From JACJVV01 sp964581515 (GTDB taxonomy: Archaea > Nanobdellota > Nanobdellia > Woesearchaeales > JACJVV01), in NCBI GenBank assembly GCA_964581515.1, contig CAZOOV010000001.1, positions 124,001 to 188,000 on the forward strand: a stretch of DNA of 64,000 nt, in the 5' to 3' direction. Numbering within the stretch: the stretch's first letter is position 1; each line of letters starts with the position of its first letter. Below the pieces are notes generated by a model that saw only the letters and a program-made list of their open reading frames with translations, made no database searches and was not told the origin of the DNA. Below are positions 42,380 through 51,663 of this stretch, piece after piece. The position numbers and the translations under genes are program-made.

Positions 42380-45300
42380 AAAAATAATATGGATTATGTA
42401 TATTTTAGTACTATTAAATATAGTTCTAGCTCCAAATAATAATATTGTTAAGTTTGGAGATGTTAATTACGATGGATTGGTTGATTATGTAAAATATAAT
42501 CCACTTTCAATATCAGAAAAAGTTAGTTTATACACGCAAGATTTGGATGGGAATTATAATTTAAATAATTCACTTATTTCAAATAGGGATTTATTATATT
42601 CAGATTCGTCTGGTTTTGGCCTTGCTGATCTAAATAATGATGGATATGATGATCTAATATTAACCAATGATACTGCAACTTATGTATTTTGGAATAATGA
42701 AACTAGTATCAATCAAACAAATATGCTTCAATTAGATTCTAGATTAAGAGAAAGTGGAATAAACGTTATTGATATCAATAACGATGATAATAATGATCTA
42801 ATAATATCTGGATGGAATAATTATGATGGGATAAAAGATTATCTTTACATTTATTTATTTAATGATTCAACTAATACATCATATCAAAAAATAATCTTAG
42901 AAACTGGATCCAGCTCCCACAATAAACAAAATTATATTATTTACGATTTAAATCAAGATGGTTACTTTGATATTGTTTATCTTGGATCATATGAAAAGAT
43001 CTATTTGTTCAATAGCTCAATAAACTTATTTGTCAATACAAGTGTTACATTACAAGATATAAATAGTGGAAGAAACCCCTCATTAATACTAAACGATTAC
43101 AACAATAATTCTTTGATGGACTTCATGTTAGGGCCTTATGATAATACCACACAATATGTCACTAATTATTGGCAGAATTTTAGTAATTCTGCTCCTGGTG
43201 TTCCTAGTGTTAATATAAGCTATAATGATACTCACTACATCATCACATGGGATTCTACGGATGATAATAGCGATGTACTTTATTATAACATACAAGTAGG
43301 AAATTCAACGAATAGCAACAGCTACATAAGCATAAAGCATCCTTTTACCGAGTCTAATAATGAACATCTTCTTGGAAATATGAGAAATAAGAAGAATATC
43401 ACACTCGACTATCATAAACAATTCTTGACTGTTGGTGTAGAAGCAATTGATACAGGATACTTAGTAAGCAGTAAGGGGCAAGCCAACATATCATTTACAG
43501 AACTGTGCAATAATTATGATGATGATGGAGATCAACTGATTGATGAAGGATGCGATGATGACAATGATAATTATTGTGATGATGATATGGATATTGATTA
43601 TGATTCTTTACCTATCTCTGTATGTCCATTAACAACATCTTCCTCTTTAACATTAGATAAATGTGATACAGAAGATGGAGTAGGTGAGTGCACTAGTAGC
43701 ATTGTAGGTGGAAGTGGTGGAGGAGATGGTACTCAAAGCACAGATCCTGGAAGTCTTGTCAGTACAGCCCCTGCACCTGAATCTACAACTAATCCTGTTG
43801 TACCTGAAGAAAAACCAGAAGTAAAACCAACACCAGAACAACCTTCTTCATCATCAGACTCATCTCAGGAAGCATTTGAAGAGTTTGTCCTTGATCAGTC
43901 ACTTACAAACGCTCTCAAACTTACAAGGACATTTGATGTATACGGTGGGAAGACTATTGTCAAAGAGACTGTGAAGAACCTTGATCTGTTTGACAAACAT
44001 ATGAACTTGCAAAATAATATCCCTAAATCCCTTGCCAATAATGTAGACGAATTAATAATGGTAATGCAGACACCATTTGATACGATTGAATATGATCCAA
44101 TAATCGGCTTTAGCAAGAAAGTAAATGGATATGAAGAGACATATGTCAAATACGGCTTTAATAAGGAACTTAGTGTTGAGGAAATTGCAGAAATCGTTGC
44201 ACAAGTCGTCGAAGATGAAAATGAAAGCAAAAGACTAAAAGAAGAACTTATCAAGAAGATTGAGAAGACAAAAGAAGTAGTTAATCTTAATCAAACTTAT
44301 GATATTGACCTTGAAAATAACAAAACTACTTTCACAATAGAAATTAATCTGACAGACACTGCAAGACTGACAAATGTCTCAGTCTTCCAAGAGATACCAA
44401 AATGCTTGGTTGAAATAATCAACGAGCAGATGATAGAAGCAGAGAACAAGGATTTTGAGATTATCAATGCAGACCCACTTATAGTATGGCATTTTGACAG
44501 CATCCTTGATGCAAAAAAGATACAATATACAATAAGCGCAGTCTCAGATGAGAATTGTACAAACCAAGTAAAAGCACTTGCTGTTGCAAAAGATATAATA
44601 GTCGCATCAGGAGAGATAAGTCAGTTCAATCTTTGGATATCAGTTCTGATAATACCAATCATCGGACTTATAATGATTATATTTGGAATAATAACAGCAA
44701 AGATTGAGACTGATGATGAGAAAGTCAATTGGTTGACAGAACATATAAGACATCATTACAGAAATGGATACAAAAAATATGAACTAAGAGAGAAACTTAT
44801 CAAAGAAGGAAAACCACCAGGGATTGTAGATAGATGCCTGCAGCTCCATACACAAAGCAAGTTCCACTACTGGCTGCATAGATTTGAGATAGGATTTGAT
44901 GAGTTTGTACTTGCCGTCCTAATAATACTCAATATACTTGATTTCACTGAGAAACTTCCTGGTGATGTCGACTACCTGAAAAAGATTATATCATGGGTTA
45001 TCTTAGCTTACTTACTTTACAAAGTATCAATAACAGAAGTATTATTTGGAAACAAAAGAAAAAGCGTTGATGTAGTACTCATACTTGCATTCTTTTCGCT
45101 TACATTCAAGAATATAATCGCATATGCAAAAGTTGCATGGAATGAAGTTGATTTTGTATACAGCTTGTACGCATATCTAATCCAGAACAATATAATATTT
45201 GAAAGATATGTATTTATAGGTGGCATTGTATTGCTTGGTCTGATTTCGGCATATGTTGCTATCAATATTGTGATAAAATCACCATCTTTCCTAAGTACAT

Positions 45301-46856
45301 TACATGTCAAAGAAGTAATGCCGAATGGACCTTGGCAATTCATATCTAGATTCTTAATTGTGCATGTATCTTTACTTGTATTCTTCGTCATAATATTCAA
45401 TCTGATGATGGAATGGCTCGCAATAGCAGTAGACGCATTGATACTTGTATTAACTTTAATCATCATGCTTATATTGATACTGAAACATTCAAAGAAGTTT
45501 ACGCCTGCTAAATTCATGGAAGAGACAGCTAGCACTGCTGAAAAATTCTATGAGAAATTTATCAATCTCTTCCATTACAAGAAAACAATCTATCTAGGCA
45601 TATCAGGAGTATTGATACTTCACGCACTCACTGAAGTAGGTAATTTCGTAATACCTTATTTCATAGGAGTACATGACGCTATATACTTTGGTAATTTTGG
45701 AGTTGGACATCAACCTTTATTCTCACTCAAAGGAGGATCACTCTTTGCAGAACAAGTTGCTGGATGGGGACTGGCTGTAAAGGCATCAGTTGCATATGTC
45801 TATCTAATGAACATAATGGCACTTATGTTCTTATTTATCGTACCTGCATTAGTATGGATAATATATTTCAGAAATAGAAAACTTCCAATAATTGATGTAC
45901 CTAGTTTTAGAATAACAACAAAACATGTGACAAATTGCATCTTATTTGGACTTTTCAGCTCTAGCATAATAATCTTTTTTACAAAACCTGTCTTTTACAT
46001 GAGATCACTTCTTGGAGGAGATAATCTTGCAGGAGTAGATATCCTGACTAAAGCAATAAGTTTTGAATTCCTCAATGAAATAATAATAATAAGTATTCTT
46101 GTTGGTGTTGGAATGTTTTTATTATCATTATTCTTTGAAAAGATAATGAGATATGTCATACTTCCTATATCTTATGGTTTCTTTGGATATTATATATTCC
46201 TGTTTGCAACTTCAGTCTATAATTACAATGCTACACAGGCATCAATATTACTCGGATCAAATGGACTAATAGCTACTTATACAATTAGCTTTGCTTTAAT
46301 ATCTTTGACAATCCTTTACATAGGAGGATTTGTAATAAACTCATATCTTTACGCACCTCATTGGTTAAAAGAAGTAATGCAGAAAATACCAATAATAGGA
46401 AAGCTATTTCAGAAACATCATCATCACCATATCCATTTCCATGACCATCATGATGATAAGAAACATGATACAAAAGAAGAAGTTATTGAAGACTATATCT
46501 TAAAGAGTCTTGATTCTGGGCATGAGATGTTCTATATAGTTGAACATCTTGTCGAGCATAACTGGCCTGTTGAGACAATAGAAAAAGCAATATCCATGGC
46601 GAAGCATGATAAATTATACAAAGAAGATGTAAAACATGTATTGCATTATCATCATAATAAAGATAAAATAGAAAGGTTAGCAAAATGGATAAAAGAAATA
46701 TATAATGACCATAGTATGAAAGACATAATCAATAGGTGCCTAGGTAGTCATTGGACTGAAGATGATATAATACTTGCATTCAAATATCTGCATAACAAGA
46801 TAAAGATACGCAAAGAAGACGCAGAAGTAATGAGATACATGACAATTACTTCTTAG
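42366..46856 (+). CDS. Giant FG-GAP/multi-pass membrane fusion protein
   Basis: A 1496-residue protein. Order: signal peptide (1-22); FG-GAP calcium repeats (DVNYDGLVDYV, LADLNNDGYDDLIL, DINNDDNNDLIISG, DLNQDGYFDIVYLG, about 28-260); an Fn3-like stretch (about 275-380); acidic DDDGDQLIDEGCDDDNDNYCDDD; a Pro/Ser linker (about 465-500); a beta domain; then about thirteen membrane segments from about residue 755 to 1325; a His-rich stretch HHHHHIHFHDHH (about 1352); and two copies of a helical motif (VEHLVEHNWPVETIEKAI and INRCLGSHWTEDDIILAF) that also occurs once at about 790-830. Overlaps the preceding gene by 14 bases; ATG 42372 is an alternative start. Probably anchors the surface complex. 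Confidence 0.75.
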   Translation: MNMIKKIIWIMYILVLLNIVLAPNNNIVKFGDVNYDGLVDYVKYNPLSISEKVSLYTQDLDGNYNLNNSLISNRDLLYSDSSGFGLADLNNDGYDDLILTNDTATYVFWNNETSINQTNMLQLDSRLRESGINVIDINNDDNNDLIISGWNNYDGIKDYLYIYLFNDSTNTSYQKIILETGSSSHNKQNYIIYDLNQDGYFDIVYLGSYEKIYLFNSSINLFVNTSVTLQDINSGRNPSLILNDYNNNSLMDFMLGPYDNTTQYVTNYWQNFSNSAPGVPSVNISYNDTHYIITWDSTDDNSDVLYYNIQVGNSTNSNSYISIKHPFTESNNEHLLGNMRNKKNITLDYHKQFLTVGVEAIDTGYLVSSKGQANISFTELCNNYDDDGDQLIDEGCDDDNDNYCDDDMDIDYDSLPISVCPLTTSSSLTLDKCDTEDGVGECTSSIVGGSGGGDGTQSTDPGSLVSTAPAPESTTNPVVPEEKPEVKPTPEQPSSSSDSSQEAFEEFVLDQSLTNALKLTRTFDVYGGKTIVKETVKNLDLFDKHMNLQNNIPKSLANNVDELIMVMQTPFDTIEYDPIIGFSKKVNGYEETYVKYGFNKELSVEEIAEIVAQVVEDENESKRLKEELIKKIEKTKEVVNLNQTYDIDLENNKTTFTIEINLTDTARLTNVSVFQEIPKCLVEIINEQMIEAENKDFEIINADPLIVWHFDSILDAKKIQYTISAVSDENCTNQVKALAVAKDIIVASGEISQFNLWISVLIIPIIGLIMIIFGIITAKIETDDEKVNWLTEHIRHHYRNGYKKYELREKLIKEGKPPGIVDRCLQLHTQSKFHYWLHRFEIGFDEFVLAVLIILNILDFTEKLPGDVDYLKKIISWVILAYLLYKVSITEVLFGNKRKSVDVVLILAFFSLTFKNIIAYAKVAWNEVDFVYSLYAYLIQNNIIFERYVFIGGIVLLGLISAYVAINIVIKSPSFLSTLHVKEVMPNGPWQFISRFLIVHVSLLVFFVIIFNLMMEWLAIAVDALILVLTLIIMLILILKHSKKFTPAKFMEETASTAEKFYEKFINLFHYKKTIYLGISGVLILHALTEVGNFVIPYFIGVHDAIYFGNFGVGHQPLFSLKGGSLFAEQVAGWGLAVKASVAYVYLMNIMALMFLFIVPALVWIIYFRNRKLPIIDVPSFRITTKHVTNCILFGLFSSSIIIFFTKPVFYMRSLLGGDNLAGVDILTKAISFEFLNEIIIISILVGVGMFLLSLFFEKIMRYVILPISYGFFGYYIFLFATSVYNYNATQASILLGSNGLIATYTISFALISLTILYIGGFVINSYLYAPHWLKEVMQKIPIIGKLFQKHHHHHIHFHDHHDDKKHDTKEEVIEDYILKSLDSGHEMFYIVEHLVEHNWPVETIEKAISMAKHDKLYKEDVKHVLHYHHNKDKIERLAKWIKEIYNDHSMKDIINRCLGSHWTEDDIILAFKYLHNKIKIRKEDAEVMRYMTITS

Positions 46857-46873
46857 TTTGTGAGAAATTAGAA

Positions 46874-47533
46874 CTATTTCTTTTTTATGACATACAAACA
46901 ATGATCTTTCTCATAAGGTGAAAGCTCACGATAATCAACAACAGTTACTGCTTTTTCAAGCTCGCCTCTTACTTTATTGAAAAGTTTTTTAGGTTTCTCA
47001 GTTACATCTATGCTTCTTGCTTTTACTGCTAACAAACCAAAACCACCTTTTTTTAGGAATTTATCACAATTTTTCAAGAATATCTTGACCTGTTCACGTT
47101 GTGCAATATCTTGAAAGACCACATCTACTTCAGGTACAAGATCCTCATAAACTTCAGGATGATTTGCATCTGCCATTATAGGTGCAATATTTGGTCTATC
47201 CTCACATAAAAATACAAACTCACGCATCACTCTTGGAGCGAGATCTATGCCAAATAAGAAGCCTTCTTTGCCTAAAATGTCAGAGACATGACTACAAGTG
47301 GTACCCGTAGAACAGCCTAAATAAAGGACAGATTTGCCTGGCATTATACCAATCTGGCTTATGCCTTTCATAAGTCCAGCACCCAATTTTGACTTCTTAG
47401 GATTCCATTCACGAAGTTCAAGATTCTTATCCTTAATGATTCTCTCGTCGTATACAGTCTTTCCTGGAGCTAGATTCCTAGTATAAATTCCACCTCTTGA
47501 CTGATAGATTCCCTTAAGCCTTGATTCTTTCAT
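46874..47533 (-). CDS. flpA: Fibrillarin-like rRNA/tRNA 2'-O-methyltransferase
   Basis: A 219-residue archaeal fibrillarin, the methyltransferase of C/D-box sRNPs. Visible: YTRNLAPGKTVYDERI (about 17-32), REWNPKKSKLGAGLMKG (about 41-57), the SAM motif VLYLGCSTGTTCSHVSDI (about 69-86), GIDLAPRVMREF, ADANHPEVY and QDIAQREQ, and the catalytic Lys in LAVKARSID. All expected residues are there. nop5 is often next to it in archaea, but is not in the window. A TATA-like ATTTAAATAT about 25 bases before the ATG suggests leaderless expression. Confidence 0.95.
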   Translation of the reverse strand: MKESRLKGIYQSRGGIYTRNLAPGKTVYDERIIKDKNLELREWNPKKSKLGAGLMKGISQIGIMPGKSVLYLGCSTGTTCSHVSDILGKEGFLFGIDLAPRVMREFVFLCEDRPNIAPIMADANHPEVYEDLVPEVDVVFQDIAQREQVKIFLKNCDKFLKKGGFGLLAVKARSIDVTEKPKKLFNKVRGELEKAVTVVDYRELSPYEKDHCLYVIKKK

Positions 47534-47620
47534 AATCTAACTGATTAGTAGGGGATATTTAAATCATTTGTTTTAATCCTAGCTAAGATTAGCTGATTAT
47601 CCCAGAAAAAAGATTTTGTC

Positions 47621-47683
47621 ACCACTATGTAGATACTACAATACCGAAAAGTTTATATAGATGTACCACTATGTAGTAGTTAA
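47621..47683 (+). promoter_or_regulatory. Strong BRE/TATA promoter flanked by a perfect 12-base direct repeat
   Basis: ACCGAAAAGTTTATATAG (47643-47660) is a canonical archaeal BRE plus TATA box. ACCACTATGTAG occurs exactly at 47621-47632 and 47665-47676, 44 bases apart on either side of it. The first copy runs into TGTAG-ATA-CTACA (47628-47640), a dyad; the second is part of the 17-base element CACTATGTAGTAGTTAA. This is the pattern of a tightly regulated promoter. No ORF starts at the right distance downstream. Confidence 0.55.
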
Positions 47684-47792
47684 ATCGTAACATCGTTACG
47701 GTTTGATAAAGCAAAGGTAAAACACCTTAGCTGCCATGAACACCTCTTTTCCTGATACCCTGGCTTTTCGGAGTCAGGTATTGGGTTCTTTT
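47682..47792 (+). ncRNA. Candidate structured non-coding RNA (about 110 bases)
   Basis: Starting at the expected start site of the strong promoter above, the RNA could fold as: hairpin 1, AAATCGTAAC/GTTACGGTTT (10 pairs including G-U, 3-base loop, 47682-47704); hairpin 2, AAGGT/ACCTT (about 47714-47728); hairpin 3, ATAC-C-CTGGCT/AGTCAG-GTAT with loop TTTCGG, closed further out by GAAC/GTTC (about 47739-47788). A T-rich end (TTCTTTTATTTG) follows. No ORF of useful length is present. It reaches the 3' end of the convergent Lon-like gene, so antisense pairing is possible. I could not match it to a known RNA family. Confidence 0.45.
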
Positions 47793-49683
47793 ATTTGCGT
47801 TTTTTCTTACTGAGCTTCTTTCTCTTTACATTGAAATAGCTCTTGAAATAGAACTGATTAAACTTGATTCCTAAAATGAAAGCTACAAGAATAGAGCACA
47901 AAATAAAGAGTGACAATTTAATTATTGACAGTTCAGTCAATTTCTTGAATTTAGAAGGATAATTCAAAGTAAATACCTCTTTAGTTTGCGGAGGAAAATA
48001 TAAATCAAGATTACTTAGTTCTAAGGCGTATTCTGAGTAGATTAATGCTGATACTGGGTCTGTTTTTGTAAGAGTTTTTGCATACTCATAATAACTATAC
48101 CCTAAGATGGGGAATCTCCCATTAACAGTCTCTTCCATTAATATTTCTGAGACCTTATCAAGCTTTTTTGTAACAATATAACTTACATCATCTGTTTCAA
48201 GACCGATACTGCTAAGGAGTGCATTAAGATCTGCTTTTATCAGACTAGCTTTAGCAATACAATAAGCAGGATCTTCATTCTCTAGACCATTAAGATCATC
48301 ACTCTTTTCTGAGAAAGAATTAGGGACATAGATCCGAGCGTATTGTATTCTGCTCTTAGCATCACGAACAAGAGTCTCACAAGATTGTTTAAGACTATCT
48401 TTATCTAAATTATATTCTTGTCCATGCATTCCAAAAAAACTAAACCATAATTTTGCACTATGCAACCTTTCAATCCCAAGTGCAAGATAATAGATCATAC
48501 CTTCTTTTCTCATAGTATCTGTGGTAGTATTCTTTGATTCATTTTTTCCTGACTCATCTTTAGTGTAGTATTCCTTAGCAATCTTAAGATAACCTTCAGC
48601 CTCATCAAGCCTTTGCCTAACAACCATAATTGTCTGCAAAGAAGGTATTGTCGAATAAGATTTTGCACTTACATTTTCCTGAAACAGTGTAATTGCAGTG
48701 TCTAACACGAATATCCTTTCCTTATAATAATCATCAGATAGATTTTGTAAAAGCAAGTATGCAAAATTTAATTTATTGTTTGCACCATAACATCTTGAAG
48801 CTGATGCATAATAAGAACCTACATCAAAAACAGGACCTGCCTCCGTTATAAGATTAACTCCATCGTTAAATGTTTTATTTATCGGCTCATTATAATAAGT
48901 AGTGTTATCTATCACTAGCGAAGAATCTTCTATTAATTCTAATAAGTCGGTTGCTCTACTGCATAAGCCTTCAGAAATATTTCGCATAATAACTGAATAA
49001 TTATCATCCACAATAAATTCAACATTCTCTTTTTTTAGCCACTGTCCTGTAAAATGATATAATGCCTCTTCAAGATCTGAAACTCCTACAACCTCTATAC
49101 CTAATTCTTTTCCATACTCAACCATATCCAGAGTAGTATTATCTTCTAATTTTTGTGATAATTCAGCTTCTGGTACAAGAACTTTTTTCAGACCAAATCT
49201 TAGTGCACCTTCTACTTTTTGTTTTATTCCACCAACATTCCCCACCATCCTTCCTGAATTAATTGTTCCAGTAATAGAAACTGTGTCATTTAAATCTAAA
49301 TTAGTCAGTTGAGCATATGTTATCACAGCAATAGCAGCACCTGCTGAAGGACCACCAATTATATTTGAGCTAGCTCTAATTGTATAAAGAAAATCATAGT
49401 TTGAACAATCTTGTTGAGCAAATTTACATGCTGTATCTTTTGCAAACCTTATTGATAACTGTGTGTCAAATTTACTTAAAGGATAAGTATCAATGAAGAC
49501 CCTGCCTGACCCTTCCCTGATTTCAAGCAAAAGATCTGCTTTACCACCCACCAAAGTGCCGTTCTCTAACTCTGAAACTGCCAAGAGAGTAAGATGATCA
49601 TTAGCTGCAACAACCATATTTAAAGTCATCAAGATACATGTAAATAGTAGCATCCATCTTAATGTTGTTATCTTTATCTTCAT
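47791..49683 (-). CDS. Membrane-anchored Lon-like (S16) protease without ATPase
   Basis: A 630-residue exported protein: signal or anchor at 10-27, then an S16 Lon protease domain with Ser113 in IIGGPSAGAA and Lys156 in IKQKVEGALRFG; the 43-residue spacing equals that of Lon Ser679/Lys722. There is no AAA+ domain. Residues about 230-600 are alpha-helical and probably form a helical-repeat scaffold, followed by one transmembrane segment (about 593-612) and a basic end. The protease therefore faces the outside and should act without ATP, for example in quality control of surface proteins. Secreted S16 proteins of this type are known in archaea but poorly studied. Confidence 0.8.
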   Translation of the reverse strand: MKIKITTLRWMLLFTCILMTLNMVVAANDHLTLLAVSELENGTLVGGKADLLLEIREGSGRVFIDTYPLSKFDTQLSIRFAKDTACKFAQQDCSNYDFLYTIRASSNIIGGPSAGAAIAVITYAQLTNLDLNDTVSITGTINSGRMVGNVGGIKQKVEGALRFGLKKVLVPEAELSQKLEDNTTLDMVEYGKELGIEVVGVSDLEEALYHFTGQWLKKENVEFIVDDNYSVIMRNISEGLCSRATDLLELIEDSSLVIDNTTYYNEPINKTFNDGVNLITEAGPVFDVGSYYASASRCYGANNKLNFAYLLLQNLSDDYYKERIFVLDTAITLFQENVSAKSYSTIPSLQTIMVVRQRLDEAEGYLKIAKEYYTKDESGKNESKNTTTDTMRKEGMIYYLALGIERLHSAKLWFSFFGMHGQEYNLDKDSLKQSCETLVRDAKSRIQYARIYVPNSFSEKSDDLNGLENEDPAYCIAKASLIKADLNALLSSIGLETDDVSYIVTKKLDKVSEILMEETVNGRFPILGYSYYEYAKTLTKTDPVSALIYSEYALELSNLDLYFPPQTKEVFTLNYPSKFKKLTELSIIKLSLFILCSILVAFILGIKFNQFYFKSYFNVKRKKLSKKKRK

Positions 49684-49729
49684 TTTAGTATTTATCTTAG
49701 ATTCATCTCAGATTTAAATCTTTATCTCT

Positions 49730-50854
49730 TTATTGTAATTGGTGTTCGATTATTTTCAATAGCTTTTTTTGTGTATTTTCCCAGTTATAATCCTGCACCA
49801 CTGTCTTTCTTGCATTCTTTGCAAGGTTCTTTGCTTGAAGAGGATTATTTCGGATATAATTTAGCCTGATCCCAAGAACAGTATCATTCTTCTTTTGAAA
49901 AAATAGCCCATTCTTATTATGAGTCAGATATGATTGAATACTCCCTACTTTTGTTGAGATTACAGGTACCTCACAAGACATTGCCTCTAGTGCTGCAAGA
50001 CAGGTTGTTTCTGTTAATGAAGGCATAACAAATGCATCCATAGCATTAAGATATTTAACAACATCAGGAGTCTTTCCAGTTATTATGACTTTATCTTGAT
50101 CTAATTTCTTGTGTAATGATGGAATACCCTCACCAACTATAAGGAGCTTCTTTCTCTTTGCATCTATCTTCTTGAATGCCTGCAAAAGAGTCAAAAGACT
50201 TTTTTCACGAGCTATTCTTCCTACATAACCAACTACAAAGTCATCTTCTTCAATATTAATGGCTTTTTTTGCATTTGCCTTATTAGCTGCAGAGAAATGT
50301 TTAGAGTCAATACCCAGATGCACTACAAATTTAGGTCTTTTAATACCCTGAAGCGAGAAGATTTCACCTACATTACTTGATGGAACTACTATAGCAGTAC
50401 ATTTATTATAAATATTCTTTGCATATGTTTTTGTAATCACTGAAAGTATGCTTCTAGTAAGATTCAAACGTGCCATACTTTTTTCTACAAGAACCCATTC
50501 TACTGAGTGAACAAATGATATTATCTTCTTTTCTTGCTTATATGCTTCGTTTATTACTGTAGCACCAACTGGACCTATAGATTGTACAAATACAAGATCT
50601 GCTTTCTTTACAATTGATTTAATATTCTTCGGCTTCTTTGGAAGAGGATAATCTCCAAAAATGAATTTTCTTATAGGAACACGATGTACTTCATAGTTAG
50701 GATCCTCCTTAAAGTGCCCCTTGAACCGGGGAGCTACTATGATAATCTTATATGATTTTAAATGCGGGAGAAACATCTGTAAGAATCTAGATATGCCATC
50801 TATCCTAGGCTTATAATTATCTGTTGCAATCAGTATTGTTTTCTTTTCAGCCAT
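49730..50854 (-). CDS. Family 4 glycosyltransferase
   Basis: A 374-residue GT-B enzyme. N-terminal IATDNYKPRIDGISRFLQMFL, mid-region VVPSSNVGEIFSLQGI, donor domain VVHLGID, VGYVGRIAREKSLLTLLQAF and the EX7E-type motif MPSLTETTCLAALEAM are standard GT4 features. It probably adds a sugar to a lipid or glycan acceptor. The ATG at 50854 (MAEKKTILIAT) is chosen because upstream in-frame Mets lie inside the preceding PIG-L gene; this leaves an 8-base overlap. GT4 plus PIG-L deacetylase is a recurring pair for making amino-sugar glycolipids (compare MshA/MshB); the product here is unknown. Confidence 0.85.
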   Translation of the reverse strand: MAEKKTILIATDNYKPRIDGISRFLQMFLPHLKSYKIIIVAPRFKGHFKEDPNYEVHRVPIRKFIFGDYPLPKKPKNIKSIVKKADLVFVQSIGPVGATVINEAYKQEKKIISFVHSVEWVLVEKSMARLNLTRSILSVITKTYAKNIYNKCTAIVVPSSNVGEIFSLQGIKRPKFVVHLGIDSKHFSAANKANAKKAINIEEDDFVVGYVGRIAREKSLLTLLQAFKKIDAKRKKLLIVGEGIPSLHKKLDQDKVIITGKTPDVVKYLNAMDAFVMPSLTETTCLAALEAMSCEVPVISTKVGSIQSYLTHNKNGLFFQKKNDTVLGIRLNYIRNNPLQAKNLAKNARKTVVQDYNWENTQKKLLKIIEHQLQ

Positions 50855-51512
50855 TTTTATTTTGGAAATTAATCTTGTGAAATAATTCTGCATACTTGCA
50901 GTTATTATTCCAACCATTCACTCTTGCTTTTAGGAATATGTTCCAACCTAATGAAATTATTGATGAAATTTGGCTCTTATGCTTCTGTAAAGCTTTTATC
51001 TTTATCTTATATGTATCTGATACATCAACAAAAAGTTTAGGAAAATCACGTGTTTTTAGAGAGAATATATTCCAAACATCAAAAGCATAAAGATCTCCTT
51101 TGTAATCCATCTTTTTTAACAAGTCCTTAACTATTTTATGAACAGCCCTATGGTCAGGATGTGGATCATCAGGAGCATGAGTAAATATCTTTTGTGGTTT
51201 TTTTTCTTTTATTATCTTTTCAAGAATTTTTGTATCACATAATTGTGTAAATTTACCTTCTTTCAAATTCAGATAATGTATCTCATCACCAAGAACTCTT
51301 GCTGCTTGTAATGATTCCTTCTCACGCATAGATACTACTACTTCAGGCTTTAAATGAGGATGACTGGACTCACCATATGAGAATATGTAAGTATAAGCAT
51401 TTATTCCTTCATTAGCATATTTTCTTATTGTGCCTCCAGCACCTATTGTCTGATCATCATTATGAGCACAAAATGTGATGATTGAAGGCTTTTTTTTGCT
51501 TTTCTTCGTCAT
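50847..51512 (-). CDS. PIG-L/LmbE-family N-acetylglucosaminyl deacetylase
   Basis: A 221-residue zinc hydrolase with the AHNDD motif (residues 16-20, equivalent to PHxDD), SYGESSHPHLKPEVVVSMREKE, FTHAPDDPHPDHRAVH (the HPDH zinc/catalytic motif, about 118-133) and FDVWNIFS. It would remove the N-acetyl group of a GlcNAc-type sugar. It is directly upstream of and overlaps the GT4 gene, so transfer and deacetylation are probably consecutive. Confidence 0.88.
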   Translation of the reverse strand: MTKKSKKKPSIITFCAHNDDQTIGAGGTIRKYANEGINAYTYIFSYGESSHPHLKPEVVVSMREKESLQAARVLGDEIHYLNLKEGKFTQLCDTKILEKIIKEKKPQKIFTHAPDDPHPDHRAVHKIVKDLLKKMDYKGDLYAFDVWNIFSLKTRDFPKLFVDVSDTYKIKIKALQKHKSQISSIISLGWNIFLKARVNGWNNNCKYAELFHKINFQNKNG

Positions 51513-51542
51513 AAGAAGAATATATTGAATATTACTTAAATA

Positions 51543-51611
51543 GTTTGTGATAACAAAGCATAAACTTTGTTTAGTGGTTTGTGATAATAGATTATAAATT
51601 CTGTTTAATAG
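51543..51611 (+). repeat. Two tandem 34-base units upstream of the HerA gene
   Basis: GTTTGTGATAA starts at 51543 and again at 51577; the units end in GTTTAGTG and GTTTAATAG. The first contains AACAAAG/CTTTGTT, a 7-base inverted repeat. They sit just upstream of the TATA box CTATATAAAG (51633-51642) and may be operators of the following gene. Confidence 0.4.
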
Positions 51612-51663
51612 TATAGTGTTGTTTTTAGAAATCTATATAAAGTTAGTTCTTTAAGCTGATATT

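Noticed and set aside
46415..46470. His-rich coding stretch as a vector or expression tag
   Set aside because: It lies well inside the gene, is interrupted by Ile, Phe and Asp, and continues into a conserved-looking helical repeat, so it is natural.
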